Source: Flavobacteriaceae bacterium
Lineage (GTDB): Bacteria > Bacteroidota > Bacteroidia > Flavobacteriales > Flavobacteriaceae
Length of the DNA stretch: 64,000 nt
NCBI GenBank assembly: GCA_024638165.1
Contig: JAHEKV010000002.1
Span: 151,134 to 215,133 of the forward strand
Direction: 5' to 3'
In this document: positions 20,053 to 30,763 of the stretch, one piece after another
Layout: every line of letters begins with the position of its first letter
Position numbering within the stretch: the first letter of the stretch is position 1
Made by a program: the position numbers and the translations under genes
Notes under the pieces: model-generated
What the model was told of the DNA's origin: nothing
Database searches by the model: none
What the model saw: only the letters and a program-made list of their open reading frames with translations

Positions 20053-21033
20053 CTATTTACTCTGTTTATAATGATTTAGACGCTGTTGTTGCATTTCTAA
20101 CGCCTGCTCAAATTCGTTTTGGAGTCGCTTAATCAGTTCTTCAGTACTGGGGCAATCTTCAATAGCACTCACTCCATGACCTGCTGACCAAATGGTCTTC
20201 CACGCCTTGGCTTCTGAATTCATATCTAACCCAGGATCTAATTTTGCTGTTTGGGCGTAATCTTCTGGGCCTATTCCGGCAGCGTTCAAGCTTGCTTCCA
20301 TAAAGTTGGCAGGTATTCCCGAAACTGATGAGGTGTGTACAATATCGCTAGAGGCACTTTCGATGACCATCTTCTTATACTCCTCTTGGGCTTTACTTTC
20401 CTTCGTATTGATAAATCGAGTTCCCATGTAAGCCATGTCTGCCCCCATCTGTAGTACTGTAGCGATATCCTGACCGGTTGAGATCGCTCCTGCAACAACA
20501 ATGGTTTTGTCAAAGACTTTTTTCACATCTTTTATAAGCGCCATCGGGTTAATGGTACCTGAGTGTCCTCCTGCTCCTGCAGATACAAGAATAAGACCAT
20601 CAACCCCGGCCTCAGCGGCCTTTTCGGCGTGTCGTTTTTTGACGATATCGTGAAAAACTAAACCACCATAAGAATGAATCGTGTCAACTAAAAGTGAAAT
20701 AGCTCCAAGGGATGTAATCACCAATGGAACCTGATGTTTCACACATAGTTTTACATCTTCTTCTAGTCGTGTATTGGTTGGGTGAACGATTAGATTTACT
20801 CCGAAGGGAGCAGCCTTTTTACCAGTAGCTTGTTCAAACTCATTGAGATCAGCCTTTATCTGAATCAGCCACTCTTCAAATCCCTCGCTAGTTCGTTGAT
20901 TTAAAGCAGGAAATGTACCTACTACACCGTTTTTACAGCATTCGATGACCAGCTCAGGTCCTGAAACAAGAAACATAGGTGCCGCAATAGCAGGTAAACT
21001 GGTTTGGTGGAGTGGGGCCGGTAAGGATTTCAT
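20053..21033 (-). CDS. Nitronate monooxygenase / 2-nitropropane dioxygenase-like protein
   Basis: PAIAAPMFLVSGPELVIECCKNGVVGTFPALN, GLILVSAGAGGHSGTINPMALI, GADMAYMGTRFINTKES. Confidence 0.93.
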   Translation of the reverse strand: MKSLPAPLHQTSLPAIAAPMFLVSGPELVIECCKNGVVGTFPALNQRTSEGFEEWLIQIKADLNEFEQATGKKAAPFGVNLIVHPTNTRLEEDVKLCVKHQVPLVITSLGAISLLVDTIHSYGGLVFHDIVKKRHAEKAAEAGVDGLILVSAGAGGHSGTINPMALIKDVKKVFDKTIVVAGAISTGQDIATVLQMGADMAYMGTRFINTKESKAQEEYKKMVIESASSDIVHTSSVSGIPANFMEASLNAAGIGPEDYAQTAKLDPGLDMNSEAKAWKTIWSAGHGVSAIEDCPSTEELIKRLQNEFEQALEMQQQRLNHYKQSK

Positions 21034-21056
21034 AGCGTTGAATTTTCTTAAAGCTA

Positions 21057-21965
21057 CTAAACTTCTTTCTTCTCTGAAGGTATTCTGACCCGCTTGCTTG
21101 CTAAATACACCCCTCCAATGACAAGACTAGCTGCGACAATTTTAGTTAGTGTGAACTGATCTTTTCCTGCGAGTACCGCGAACAAAATACCCATCACAGG
21201 TTGAACGTAGGTGAAAACTCCGATTGTCGAAGCTTTTAGTTCGGTCATGGCAAAGGCATTAAATAAGTAGGTCAAAAAGGTAACTCCGATGACAACAAAC
21301 GCAATGGTTGCGTACGACCAACTGGGAAGTGTCGACCATTGAATGTCTAAGAAATCACTGATGGTTATGGGAAAATTGACAAGTAGCGAAAAAGTAAATA
21401 GCCATTTTAGTAGCGTAAAAGGATGGTATTTCTGAACTAAAGATTTAGTCAGAACAAGATAAGCCCCATAGGAAAGGGCATTGACGATAAAAAGAGTGTT
21501 TCCAAGGCGGATATTTGGTGCGTCTGAGCGCAATTCGTTACCAAAAACAACGAGTCCAAGCGCTCCTACAAGCCCCAGCGCAATCCCAAAAGTCTTGTTT
21601 TTTGTAATGGGTTCTTTTAGAAGAATAGCAGATAGTATTAGAGTACAAATCGGAGTGATCGTTACGAGCACCGCGCTGTTAATTGGAGTAGAGAGTTCGA
21701 GCCCTTTAAAAAAGGAGAGCATATTAATGCTTGCTCCAAATAAACTGGCTAATAGAATCTTCGGCCAATCTTTCTTTTCAATGGGGTCTGATTTTTTGAA
21801 TAAAGAAAGGCCCCAAAAAAGAAGAAAGCCCCCCACCACTCGCATGAATATAAACCCGAATGGTTTGATGTACATCGGCATTAAGCCCTTCGCAATCGTG
21901 TGGTTTAAAGCATAAATTGATGTGGCCCCGAAAGCCGCTAGAAAAGCGAGTACTCGTTTGTTCAT
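21057..21965 (-). CDS. EamA/DMT family transporter
   Basis: Ten hydrophobic segments, two EamA-like repeats. Confidence 0.92.
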   Translation of the reverse strand: MNKRVLAFLAAFGATSIYALNHTIAKGLMPMYIKPFGFIFMRVVGGFLLFWGLSLFKKSDPIEKKDWPKILLASLFGASINMLSFFKGLELSTPINSAVLVTITPICTLILSAILLKEPITKNKTFGIALGLVGALGLVVFGNELRSDAPNIRLGNTLFIVNALSYGAYLVLTKSLVQKYHPFTLLKWLFTFSLLVNFPITISDFLDIQWSTLPSWSYATIAFVVIGVTFLTYLFNAFAMTELKASTIGVFTYVQPVMGILFAVLAGKDQFTLTKIVAASLVIGGVYLASKRVRIPSEKKEV

Positions 21966-22315
21966 TTACTCAGTGCAGTCTTAGCTGCTTCTAAAGTGGC
22001 CTTGGCATGTCCTTCAAATACATTAGTATCTGTAAGAACTACTGGCCTTTTGAGAAAGGTGTAATGCTCAAGAATCAGTGAGCGGTAATCTTGTTCAGTG
22101 AGTGATTGTTCGGCAAGGCCTCTCTTCTTGTAGAGTTGCGCACGTCTGCTAAACAAAGCTTCATAACTACCAGCGAATTCAGCCATCTTATCGAGAGCAT
22201 CTGCGGTTATACCTTGAGATTTGATCTCAATGACTTCAACTTCTGGTCCAGGGTTCAAAAACGCTAAGGCTTTTTTACAGGTTTGACAAGTCGCTAAATG
22301 GTAGATTTGTTTCAT
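21962..22315 (-). CDS. ArsC/Spx-like thioredoxin-fold protein (arsenate reductase family)
   Basis: MKQIYHLATCQTCKKALAFL, KKRGLAEQSLTEQDYRSLILEHYTFLKRPVVL; start moved from the longer ORF to M63. Confidence 0.85.
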   Translation of the reverse strand: MKQIYHLATCQTCKKALAFLNPGPEVEVIEIKSQGITADALDKMAEFAGSYEALFSRRAQLYKKRGLAEQSLTEQDYRSLILEHYTFLKRPVVLTDTNVFEGHAKATLEAAKTALSK

Positions 22316-22466
22316 GTTCTGAATTTGTTGCAAAAGTAAGGAAGATGTTAGACACCCGTGTCTCGCACTCATTTTAAGAATTTGATAATTTTTGGCAGTT
22401 TCAAAAATGGAAAAAGCATAATTTTGCCCATATATTTTTAATTCACTAACAATGCATAAAGACAAC

Positions 22467-23807
22467 ATGGCTACTATCGAGACTTTTATGAACGAAGTCA
22501 AGGCCAGAAATGGACACGAACCTGAATTTATTCAAGCGGTTCAAGAAGTTGCTGAAACGGTACTTCCTTACATTGTGCAACACGATATCTACCATGGAAA
22601 AAATATTCTTCTGAGAATGGTAGAGCCTGAACGATTGATTTCTTTCAGAGTTGCTTGGGTGGATGATACAGGAGAAATTCATGTAAATAGAGGCTATCGT
22701 ATTCAGATGAATTCAGCCATTGGTCCATATAAGGGAGGTCTTCGCTTTCACCCTACGGTAAATGCGAGTGTTTTAAAATTTCTTGCCTTTGAGCAAGTAT
22801 TCAAGAACAGTTTAACCACGCTCCCAATGGGTGGAGCAAAAGGAGGTTCAGATTTTGACCCTAAAGGAAAGTCTGACGATGAAATTATGAGATTCTGTCA
22901 TGCGTTTATGACTGAGCTCTGTCGTCATATTGGGCCAAATACTGATGTGCCTGCCGGAGATATCGGTGTAGGAGCTAGAGAGATCGGATTTTTATTCGGT
23001 GCCTACAAGAAAATTAGAAATGAATTTACAGGGGTACTTACCGGCAAAGGATTGAGCTGGGGAGGTTCTCAGATTAGACCTGAGGCTACGGGTTACGGAA
23101 CCGTATATTTCGCTCAAAGCATGTTAGAGACTCGAGGAGATTCAGTGAACGGTAAATCTGTCGTTATCTCTGGTTCTGGAAACGTTGCACAATTTGCTGC
23201 AGAGAAGGTTCTTCAATTGGGCGGAAAGGTGCTTACCTTATCTGATTCTGGAGGGTACATTTATGACCCAGACGGCATTGACGCTGAAAAGCTAGAGTTT
23301 GTAAAAGATCTTAAAAACGTGAAAAGAGGTCGGATAATGACTTATGTAAAGCACTATCCTAAGGCCTCTTACCACGAAGGCAAACGCCCATGGGAGGTTC
23401 CTTGTGAGATTGCTCTCCCTTGCGCTACTCAAAACGAGTTAGATGGGGTTGCCGCCGAATTACTAATAAAAAATGGATTGATGGCTGTTTCAGAAGGAGC
23501 GAATATGCCTTCTACTCCAGAGGCGATTCACCACTTCCAGAATCATAAGATCTTATTTGCTCCCGGTAAGGCATCCAATGCCGGAGGGGTTGCAACTTCA
23601 GGTCTTGAAATGTCACAGAACTCACTGCGTATCAGTTGGACGCGTGAGGAGGTGGACAACCGTTTGAAGCACATTATGAAAGATATCCATGATGCGTGTA
23701 CCACTTATGGCATGGAAGAAGATGGATATTGTAATTACGTGAAAGGCGCGAACATTGCCGGATTTGTGAAGGTCGCTGACGCCATGCTTGCCCAAGGAGT
23801 TATTTAA
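22467..23807 (+). CDS. gdhA: Glutamate dehydrogenase
   Basis: GPYKGGLRFHPTVNASVLKFLAFEQVFKNSLTTLPMGGAKGGSDFDPKGKSD, PAGDIGVGAREIGF. Confidence 0.97.
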   Translation: MATIETFMNEVKARNGHEPEFIQAVQEVAETVLPYIVQHDIYHGKNILLRMVEPERLISFRVAWVDDTGEIHVNRGYRIQMNSAIGPYKGGLRFHPTVNASVLKFLAFEQVFKNSLTTLPMGGAKGGSDFDPKGKSDDEIMRFCHAFMTELCRHIGPNTDVPAGDIGVGAREIGFLFGAYKKIRNEFTGVLTGKGLSWGGSQIRPEATGYGTVYFAQSMLETRGDSVNGKSVVISGSGNVAQFAAEKVLQLGGKVLTLSDSGGYIYDPDGIDAEKLEFVKDLKNVKRGRIMTYVKHYPKASYHEGKRPWEVPCEIALPCATQNELDGVAAELLIKNGLMAVSEGANMPSTPEAIHHFQNHKILFAPGKASNAGGVATSGLEMSQNSLRISWTREEVDNRLKHIMKDIHDACTTYGMEEDGYCNYVKGANIAGFVKVADAMLAQGVI

Positions 23808-23813
23808 ATCAAC

Positions 23814-24545
23814 TTGGCAGGAACACCTTACATTCAAAGCTCGCTGGTGGTTTTAGGCAGCGTTAGGTATGGAGAGACCAGCCTAATTGTCAAGGCCTAC
23901 ACCCGCGAGCTTGGTATTCAATCCTATTTGGTCAAAGGAGTATTAAAACCCAAAAAATCGGGTCTGCGATCGGCCTATTTTCAGCCCCTCAGTTTTTTAG
24001 ATGCGGTGGTAACTCATAAGCCGAACTCAGATCGACTTGAAACCATAAAGGAAGCCAAGCCATTGCAGGCTTTTTCCCAGATTCATTCTGATGTAGTAAA
24101 GTCGAGTACCGCACTATTCTTAGCCGAACTATTCTCGGCTTCCCTGATCGAACAACAGCAAGACTATGATCTGTTTGATTTTATTATTGGCTGTTTAGAG
24201 GTATTGGAAAGCGAAAAAAGCTTTCCGAATTATTTGATCGTCGTACTTCTGGGTCTTTCAAAACACTTAGGGATTTATCCCGACTCATCACTTTCGAATG
24301 GAACGCTATTTGACCCTACAACGGGACAATTTCAAGCCGAAACTTCGAGATATTCTTTATCTGCTGTTGCCTCAATGACATTGAATGAAATTCTAGGCAT
24401 GAATTTTGATGAAACTATGCGGACAACAATAGATAAAAAAACCAGAGGAGAACTTCTAGAAGGATTAGTTAGGTACTACGACTTTCAATTGGCAGGCTTT
24501 CGTAGACCAAAATCGCTAGAAGTGATTCGAGGGTTGTTTGGATGA
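23814..24545 (+). CDS. recO: DNA repair protein RecO (TTG start)
   Basis: SSLVVLGSVRYGETSLIVKAYTRELGIQSYLVKGV. Confidence 0.92.
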   Translation: MAGTPYIQSSLVVLGSVRYGETSLIVKAYTRELGIQSYLVKGVLKPKKSGLRSAYFQPLSFLDAVVTHKPNSDRLETIKEAKPLQAFSQIHSDVVKSSTALFLAELFSASLIEQQQDYDLFDFIIGCLEVLESEKSFPNYLIVVLLGLSKHLGIYPDSSLSNGTLFDPTTGQFQAETSRYSLSAVASMTLNEILGMNFDETMRTTIDKKTRGELLEGLVRYYDFQLAGFRRPKSLEVIRGLFG

Positions 24546-26932
24546 AACGTCTCTTATTATTTTTCTTCATCACCTTTTTACCTAAGGTATTATTCGCTCA
24601 GCTCGTAACCGTTCAAGATTCGAGTTCAAAGGCTGTATTGCCTGGTGTTAGCGTATATAATAAAAGCCATTCTACGTTTACCCAAACCGATCTCAAAGGA
24701 ACCTTCGATTCAGGATTGTTCGATGATAAAGACCTCATCATTTTTAGATTGATGGGTTACGAATTACTCTCAATCAGTAAACGGAATATTCAGTCTGACA
24801 CGATTTATTTAACTCCGAAGGTTGAAGGTTTAAATGAAATCGTTGTCTCTGCATCTAAGTTTAGACAAGACATTAGAAAGCTTCCCGTGAGAGTAAGACG
24901 AATCGATGCGGACGATATTTCGATGATACAGCCACAAACTACCGCAGACTTACTTTCACGAACGGGTTCTGTTTACGTTCAGAAAAGTCAACTAGGAGGA
25001 GGTAGTCCTATGATCAGAGGCTTTGCTACCAACAGGGTATTAATTACTGTAGATGGCATTCGAATGAATAACGCTATTTTCAGAGGCGGGAACATACAGA
25101 ATGTGATTTCTATTGACCCTTATGCGATCGAGTCTTCAGAGCTAATCTTCGGTCCAGGGACCGTTATTTCTGGTAGCGACGCCATTGGCGGTGTGATGAA
25201 TTTTAATACTCGAAGGCTCCCCTTTGCCAAACCAGACAGTCTAATTAATAAGACAGACCTAGCCTTCAGATCTTCTACCGCGACTAAAGAACGAACCTAC
25301 CATGTTGGTCACATGCAAAGTTCAGGTAACTGGACGGGTTACGTTAGTTTTTCTAAGATGAATCTAGGAGACCTAACCATGGGGAGATATGGCCCAGAAT
25401 CGTATTTGAGAGAACAATACGTTCGCTCAAGCCCAGGAGAAGATGTAGTGGTTTTCAGCGACAATCCTGAGCGACAAAGAGGAACTGCATTTTCTTCGAC
25501 TTACTTTACTGCAAAGGCAGAGCAACTCATTTCGAATAATTGGGAACAACGGATGGGGTTGTTTTATAGTACAACTTCAGATTATGGTCGATACGATCGA
25601 TTGTTGCGACCTAAAGGAAATGGTTTTCGTTCGGCAGAATGGTTTTATGGTCCGCAGCGCTGGCTGATGACTTATTGGAATCCGAGGTACGCTGGTGATC
25701 ACTCTGCACATCAATTCTCGGTGGCTTATCAGTCTTTTGAGGAGTCTCGAAATGATCGAGATTTTAACAGTGAAATTCGTAATACCGCGATCGAAAAGGT
25801 TGGGGTACTTAACCTTTCCTACGATAGTCAATATGAAATCTCAGAGCAGTTGATTGCCCGCGGGGGAGGATCTGTTGATCTAAACAAGGTAAACTCAGAG
25901 GCCTATTCGCTTAATCTCATTTCTGACGAGAGAGGAGTTCTTAACTCTCGTTATCCCAATGGCGCGACTTGGAATGCAACCGGTCTTTATTTCTCTACCG
26001 AGTACAAACCGTCTAAACCATTGATTCTTAACCTGGGTGTTCGTTGGAATCAAGTGAGTTCTGAAACCGACTATAGAACGAATCCTCTCACAGAATTTTT
26101 TGGGATCCAAAAACTAAAGAATAGTGCTTTAACTTATGGTTTAGGAGGGGTCTATCGTTTCGATCGATTTACCTCAATGCGTTTCAATCTATCTACTGCA
26201 TTTAGAGCACCTAATATCGATGACCTTGCCAAGGTTTTTGATTCTGAGCCTGGGTCGGTAGCAATTCCTAACCCAGACTTGAAATCAGAATATGCACAGA
26301 CCATTGAATTGGGTATTCGAAAACGTTTTGATCGTTCGTTTATGCTTGATGCGGCGGTTTATTATTCAACCCTTGACGATGCCTTGATTCGACGTAATAC
26401 AACGTTAAATGGGCAAAGTCAGCTCTTGTTTAGAGGTGAGCTTAGTCAGCTTCAGTCGATTCAAAATGCGGCTTCTGCTGAGGTGGCTGGTATCGAATGG
26501 AGCATTTTTGGTTATTTGAGTAGAAAGCTGAGTTACCGAATTTTAGGAACCTACACCAGAGGAGAAGAAATTGACGATACAGGTGCATCTAGCCCATTGC
26601 GTCATGCACCGCCGTTTTTCAGTAATTCTCAATTGCGATATGTGAATGGTTCTTTTCAACTGATCCTAGAATCAGAATACAACGCCGAGGTGTCTGCTGA
26701 AAATCTTCCGATTTCTGAAAGGTCTAAGGCGTATATGTACGCACTTGATTCGAATGGGAAACCCTACAGTCCAAGCTGGCATGCGGTTCATCTAAGATTG
26801 CGTCAACAATGGAAGCGCTGGCAGTGTTCGGTTGCCATAGAAAATATCTTCGATCGTCGTTATCGTCCTTTTGCTTCTGGGATTAGTGCCCCGGGGAGAC
26901 AGTTGGTTGTAGCGTTTCAAACTATCCGTTAG
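24542..26932 (+). CDS. TonB-dependent receptor with N-terminal carboxypeptidase-like domain
   Basis: SRTGSVYVQKSQLGGGSPMIRGFATNRVLITVDGIRMNNAIFRGGN plug motifs, beta-barrel pattern. Confidence 0.95.
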   Translation: MKRLLLFFFITFLPKVLFAQLVTVQDSSSKAVLPGVSVYNKSHSTFTQTDLKGTFDSGLFDDKDLIIFRLMGYELLSISKRNIQSDTIYLTPKVEGLNEIVVSASKFRQDIRKLPVRVRRIDADDISMIQPQTTADLLSRTGSVYVQKSQLGGGSPMIRGFATNRVLITVDGIRMNNAIFRGGNIQNVISIDPYAIESSELIFGPGTVISGSDAIGGVMNFNTRRLPFAKPDSLINKTDLAFRSSTATKERTYHVGHMQSSGNWTGYVSFSKMNLGDLTMGRYGPESYLREQYVRSSPGEDVVVFSDNPERQRGTAFSSTYFTAKAEQLISNNWEQRMGLFYSTTSDYGRYDRLLRPKGNGFRSAEWFYGPQRWLMTYWNPRYAGDHSAHQFSVAYQSFEESRNDRDFNSEIRNTAIEKVGVLNLSYDSQYEISEQLIARGGGSVDLNKVNSEAYSLNLISDERGVLNSRYPNGATWNATGLYFSTEYKPSKPLILNLGVRWNQVSSETDYRTNPLTEFFGIQKLKNSALTYGLGGVYRFDRFTSMRFNLSTAFRAPNIDDLAKVFDSEPGSVAIPNPDLKSEYAQTIELGIRKRFDRSFMLDAAVYYSTLDDALIRRNTTLNGQSQLLFRGELSQLQSIQNAASAEVAGIEWSIFGYLSRKLSYRILGTYTRGEEIDDTGASSPLRHAPPFFSNSQLRYVNGSFQLILESEYNAEVSAENLPISERSKAYMYALDSNGKPYSPSWHAVHLRLRQQWKRWQCSVAIENIFDRRYRPFASGISAPGRQLVVAFQTIR

Positions 26933-26959
26933 AGGTTACCAATTTGTGACTCAATTCCT

Positions 26960-26967
26960 TACTTTTG
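26960..26967 (+). promoter_or_regulatory. Bacteroidota -7 promoter box TACTTTTG upstream of ileS
   Basis: TACTTTTGC read directly, about 25 nt before the GTG start. Confidence 0.6.
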
Positions 26968-26992
26968 CTTTCTTTAAAAAGAAGCGGCCAAG

Positions 26993-29900
26993 GTGAGTAG
27001 TAAATTTAACGAATACAAGCAGTTAGACCTTAGTAAAATAGGAGAAGAAGTTCTTTCGTATTGGAAGTCAGAGGCTATTTTTGAGAAGAGCATTTCTGAA
27101 CGAGAAGGAGCAAAAAGCTATGTCTTTTTTGAAGGGCCTCCCTCGGCCAATGGGATGCCTGGTATTCACCATGTAATGGCTCGTACCATTAAGGATATCT
27201 ATCCTCGATATAAAACGATGAAGGGCTTCCAAGTCAAGCGCAAGGCAGGATGGGACACCCACGGTCTACCCGTCGAATTAGGAGTTGAGAAAGAGTTAGG
27301 TATCACTAAGGAGGCTATCGGTAAAACGATAAGTATCGCTGATTATAACGAGGCATGTAAGCGCGCGGTAATGAAGTATACCGACGTATGGAATTCGCTT
27401 ACGGAGCAGATCGGATACTGGGTAGATATGCAAGATCCATACATCACTTACTCTCCCAAATACATGGAATCTGTATGGTGGTTACTCAAACAGATTTATG
27501 ATAAAGGCCTACTTTACAAAGGTTATACGATTCAACCTTATTCGCCGAAGGCAGGAACAGGCTTAAGTTCCCATGAACTCAATCAACCTGGTACTTACCA
27601 GGATGTGACTGATACGACAATTACTGCTCAGTTTAAGGCCATTAAAGAAACCTTGCCAGAAAATATTGTGTCGCTTTCAAAGGAGACGGTTTATTTCTTG
27701 GCATGGACCACTACCCCTTGGACATTACCTTCAAACACTGCTCTTACTGTTGGGCCAAAGATTAGTTATTCGCTGATCAGAACGTTCAATCAATATACGT
27801 TTGAACCTGTAGAAGTAGTCATTGCCGATGCGCTTATTGAAAAGCAGTTCGGAAAAAAATACGAGCGAGTCAACGAAGAAAGTGAACTATCAGCCTATGA
27901 TTCTGGAGCCAAGAAAATACCTTATTTGGTACTTGGAAACTGCACGGGTAAAGACCTAGAAAATACCCGTTATGAGCAACTTCTTGACTATGTACTACCT
28001 TACGATGCTCCGGAAAACGCTTTCAGAGTGATCCTCGGGGATTTCGTAACCACTGAGGATGGTACGGGTATTGTTCATACCGCACCTACTTTTGGTGCCG
28101 ATGATGCCAATGCGGCACGTGCAGCGAACCCACCAGTTCCCGCGATGCTGGTTCAAGATGAAAATGGAAATTTAGTTCCACTAGTTGATCTTGAGGGTAA
28201 ATTTAGACCAGAGGTTGGGCCTTACGCGGGAAAATATGTGAAGAATGCCTATTACGATGTCGAGCCTGAGAAGTCGGTGGATGTCGAAATTGCTATTCAA
28301 CTGAAAACCGAGAATAAGGCTTTCAAAGTAGAGAAATACGTTCACTCTTATCCGAACTGTTGGAGAACCGATAAGCCGATCTTATACTATCCGCTTGATT
28401 CCTGGTTTATCAAAGCAACGGCGGTGAAGGATCGAATGTACGATCTGAACCAAGAAATTAACTGGAAACCAAAAGCGACGGGTACAGGACGTTTCGGAAA
28501 TTGGCTAGCTAATGCCAATGATTGGAACTTGTCTCGATCTCGCTACTGGGGAATTCCTCTTCCGATTTGGAGAACTGAAGATGGCTCAGAGGAGCGAATA
28601 ATAGGTTCTGTAGCTGAGTTGAAAGAGGCGATTGCCGAATCAGTGAGTGCAGGACTCATGAAAGAAAACCCGTTTGCCTCGTTTGATCCGACAGATATGA
28701 GCGAATCTAATTACGCTCAGATTGACCTGCACAAACACGTGGTTGATACCATCGTACTTCGTTCATCGAGTGGTGCTCCTATGCATCGGGAGTCTGATCT
28801 CATTGACGTTTGGTTTGATAGTGGTTCGATGCCTTATGCTCAGTGGCACTATCCGTTTGAGAATAAGGAATTAGTGGATAATGAGGTGGCTTATCCTGCA
28901 GACTTCATTGCTGAAGGAGTGGATCAGACTAGAGGATGGTTCTATACCCTACACGCTATTTCAACCCTAGTGTTCGATAAAATTGCCTACAAAAACGTGG
29001 TTTCGAACGGATTAGTACTCGATAAGAACGGGAAAAAAATGTCGAAGCGTTTAGGAAATGCCATCGATCCTTTTGAAACGATAAAAGAGTACGGGCCAGA
29101 TGCAACGCGTTGGTACATGATCAACAATGCCAACCCTTGGGATAACCTCAAGTTCGATCTTGAAGGAGTCGCTGAGGTTAAGCGTAAATTTTTCGGAACC
29201 CTATACAACACCTATTCTTTCTTTGCACTTTATGCGAACATTGATGGTTTTACGGGTCAAGAGGAACAAATTCCTGTTTCAGATCGTCCCGAACTTGATC
29301 GTTGGATTCTTTCTGAATTAAATACCTTAATCAAGGAAGTAGACGAGTGTTTTGAACAGTATGATGCGACCCGTGCTACCCGACTCATTTCTGATTTTGT
29401 CCAAGAGAATCTGAGCAACTGGTATGTTCGTCTAGGTCGCCGCCGTTTCTGGAAGGGCTCCTTTGGAGAAGACAAATTAGCGGCTTACCAAACGCTTTCA
29501 CTGGTATTAAAAATAACAGCCCAGCTTATTGCTCCGGTTGCTCCCTTCTTTGCAGAAAGGCTTTACCGCGACCTAAATGGAGCTGAAAGCGTGCATCTTT
29601 CTCTTTTCCCAACCGCTGATACAGCCCTTATCGATAAACCCTTAGAGGAAAAAATGCAACTCGCACAAAAGGTGAGTTCGCTAGTTCTATCGATTCGCCA
29701 AAAGGAGAAAATTAAGGTTCGTCAACCGCTTCAAAGAGTGATGATCCCAGTAAGCAAGGCCGTTTCTAAGGAGGCGCTTCTAGCGGTTTCTGAATTGATT
29801 CGATCAGAGGTTAACGTGAAAGAAGTAAGCCTTCTTGAGGACGCCTCAGACATACTAGTCAAAGAAATCAAGCCAAACTTTAAAACTTTAGGGCCAAAGT

Positions 29901-30379
29901 ATGGGCCAAAGATGAAACAAGTTGCATTCTCGATTACTTCTTTAAATCAAGAGCAAATTCAACAATTTGAACAAGAAGAGGCCTTTTCGATTTCACTTGA
30001 CGATTCTACTATTGAACTGTCATTAGAGGATGTCTTTATTACCAATAAAGACATTGAAGGATGGCTCGTTGCTTCGCACGGTGCATTAACGGTAGCTCTC
30101 GATATCACGCTGAATGAAACCTTAATCAACGAAGGTATTGCTCGAGAACTAGTTAATCGAATTCAAAATTTGAGAAAGGATTCTGGACTTGAGGTAACAG
30201 ATAAAATTTTACTTTATATTGGGGCCACAGATAAAGTCAATCGGGCGGTTTCTTCAAATCGCGACTACTTGATGCAAGAGACGCTATGTGAGCAACTTGA
30301 ATTGGTAGAAGGACTAGAAAAAGGAATAGCTGTTAACTTTGACGATATCGAAACGCAACTATATCTAGAGAAAAAATAG
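26993..30379 (+). CDS. ileS: Isoleucyl-tRNA synthetase (GTG start)
   Basis: FFEGPPSANGMPGIHHVMARTIKDIYPRY (HIGH region), KMSKRLGN (KMSKS). Confidence 0.98.
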   Translation: MSSKFNEYKQLDLSKIGEEVLSYWKSEAIFEKSISEREGAKSYVFFEGPPSANGMPGIHHVMARTIKDIYPRYKTMKGFQVKRKAGWDTHGLPVELGVEKELGITKEAIGKTISIADYNEACKRAVMKYTDVWNSLTEQIGYWVDMQDPYITYSPKYMESVWWLLKQIYDKGLLYKGYTIQPYSPKAGTGLSSHELNQPGTYQDVTDTTITAQFKAIKETLPENIVSLSKETVYFLAWTTTPWTLPSNTALTVGPKISYSLIRTFNQYTFEPVEVVIADALIEKQFGKKYERVNEESELSAYDSGAKKIPYLVLGNCTGKDLENTRYEQLLDYVLPYDAPENAFRVILGDFVTTEDGTGIVHTAPTFGADDANAARAANPPVPAMLVQDENGNLVPLVDLEGKFRPEVGPYAGKYVKNAYYDVEPEKSVDVEIAIQLKTENKAFKVEKYVHSYPNCWRTDKPILYYPLDSWFIKATAVKDRMYDLNQEINWKPKATGTGRFGNWLANANDWNLSRSRYWGIPLPIWRTEDGSEERIIGSVAELKEAIAESVSAGLMKENPFASFDPTDMSESNYAQIDLHKHVVDTIVLRSSSGAPMHRESDLIDVWFDSGSMPYAQWHYPFENKELVDNEVAYPADFIAEGVDQTRGWFYTLHAISTLVFDKIAYKNVVSNGLVLDKNGKKMSKRLGNAIDPFETIKEYGPDATRWYMINNANPWDNLKFDLEGVAEVKRKFFGTLYNTYSFFALYANIDGFTGQEEQIPVSDRPELDRWILSELNTLIKEVDECFEQYDATRATRLISDFVQENLSNWYVRLGRRRFWKGSFGEDKLAAYQTLSLVLKITAQLIAPVAPFFAERLYRDLNGAESVHLSLFPTADTALIDKPLEEKMQLAQKVSSLVLSIRQKEKIKVRQPLQRVMIPVSKAVSKEALLAVSELIRSEVNVKEVSLLEDASDILVKEIKPNFKTLGPKYGPKMKQVAFSITSLNQEQIQQFEQEEAFSISLDDSTIELSLEDVFITNKDIEGWLVASHGALTVALDITLNETLINEGIARELVNRIQNLRKDSGLEVTDKILLYIGATDKVNRAVSSNRDYLMQETLCEQLELVEGLEKGIAVNFDDIETQLYLEKK

Positions 30380-30385
30380 AATCTT

Positions 30386-30763
30386 ATGTCAGAAGTAGTA
30401 AGATATTCAGATGCAGACCTTAAAGAGTTCAAAGCACTGATTGAAGAAAAGATTGTAAAGGCCAAAGAAGATCTTGACCTGATTAAAAGTGCCTACATGA
30501 ATGACCTGAATAACGGTACTGACGATACCTCACCAACATTTAAGGCATTTGAAGAAGGTTCAGAAACTATGAGTAAAGAGGCCAACACTCAACTCGCTTT
30601 GCGTCAAGAAAAATTTATCCGAGACCTGAAGAATGCACTGGTAAGAATTGAAAACAAGTCTTACGGAGTGTGTAGAGTAACAGGAAAACTAATTGCCAAA
30701 GAGCGACTGAAGCTTGTTCCGCATGCAACCTTGAGCATTGAAGCCAAGAAGATGCAGCGCTAG
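30386..30763 (+). CDS. TraR/DksA family zinc-finger-like protein
   Basis: ALVRIENKSYGVCRVTGKLIAKERLKLVPHATLSIEAK. Confidence 0.93.
   Translation: MSEVVRYSDADLKEFKALIEEKIVKAKEDLDLIKSAYMNDLNNGTDDTSPTFKAFEEGSETMSKEANTQLALRQEKFIRDLKNALVRIENKSYGVCRVTGKLIAKERLKLVPHATLSIEAKKMQR

Noticed and set aside
22316-22501. N-terminal extension of the ArsC-like protein overlapping gdhA
   Set aside because: The family start is MKQIYHLATCQTCKK at 22315; the extension covers the intergenic region with promoter boxes on both strands.
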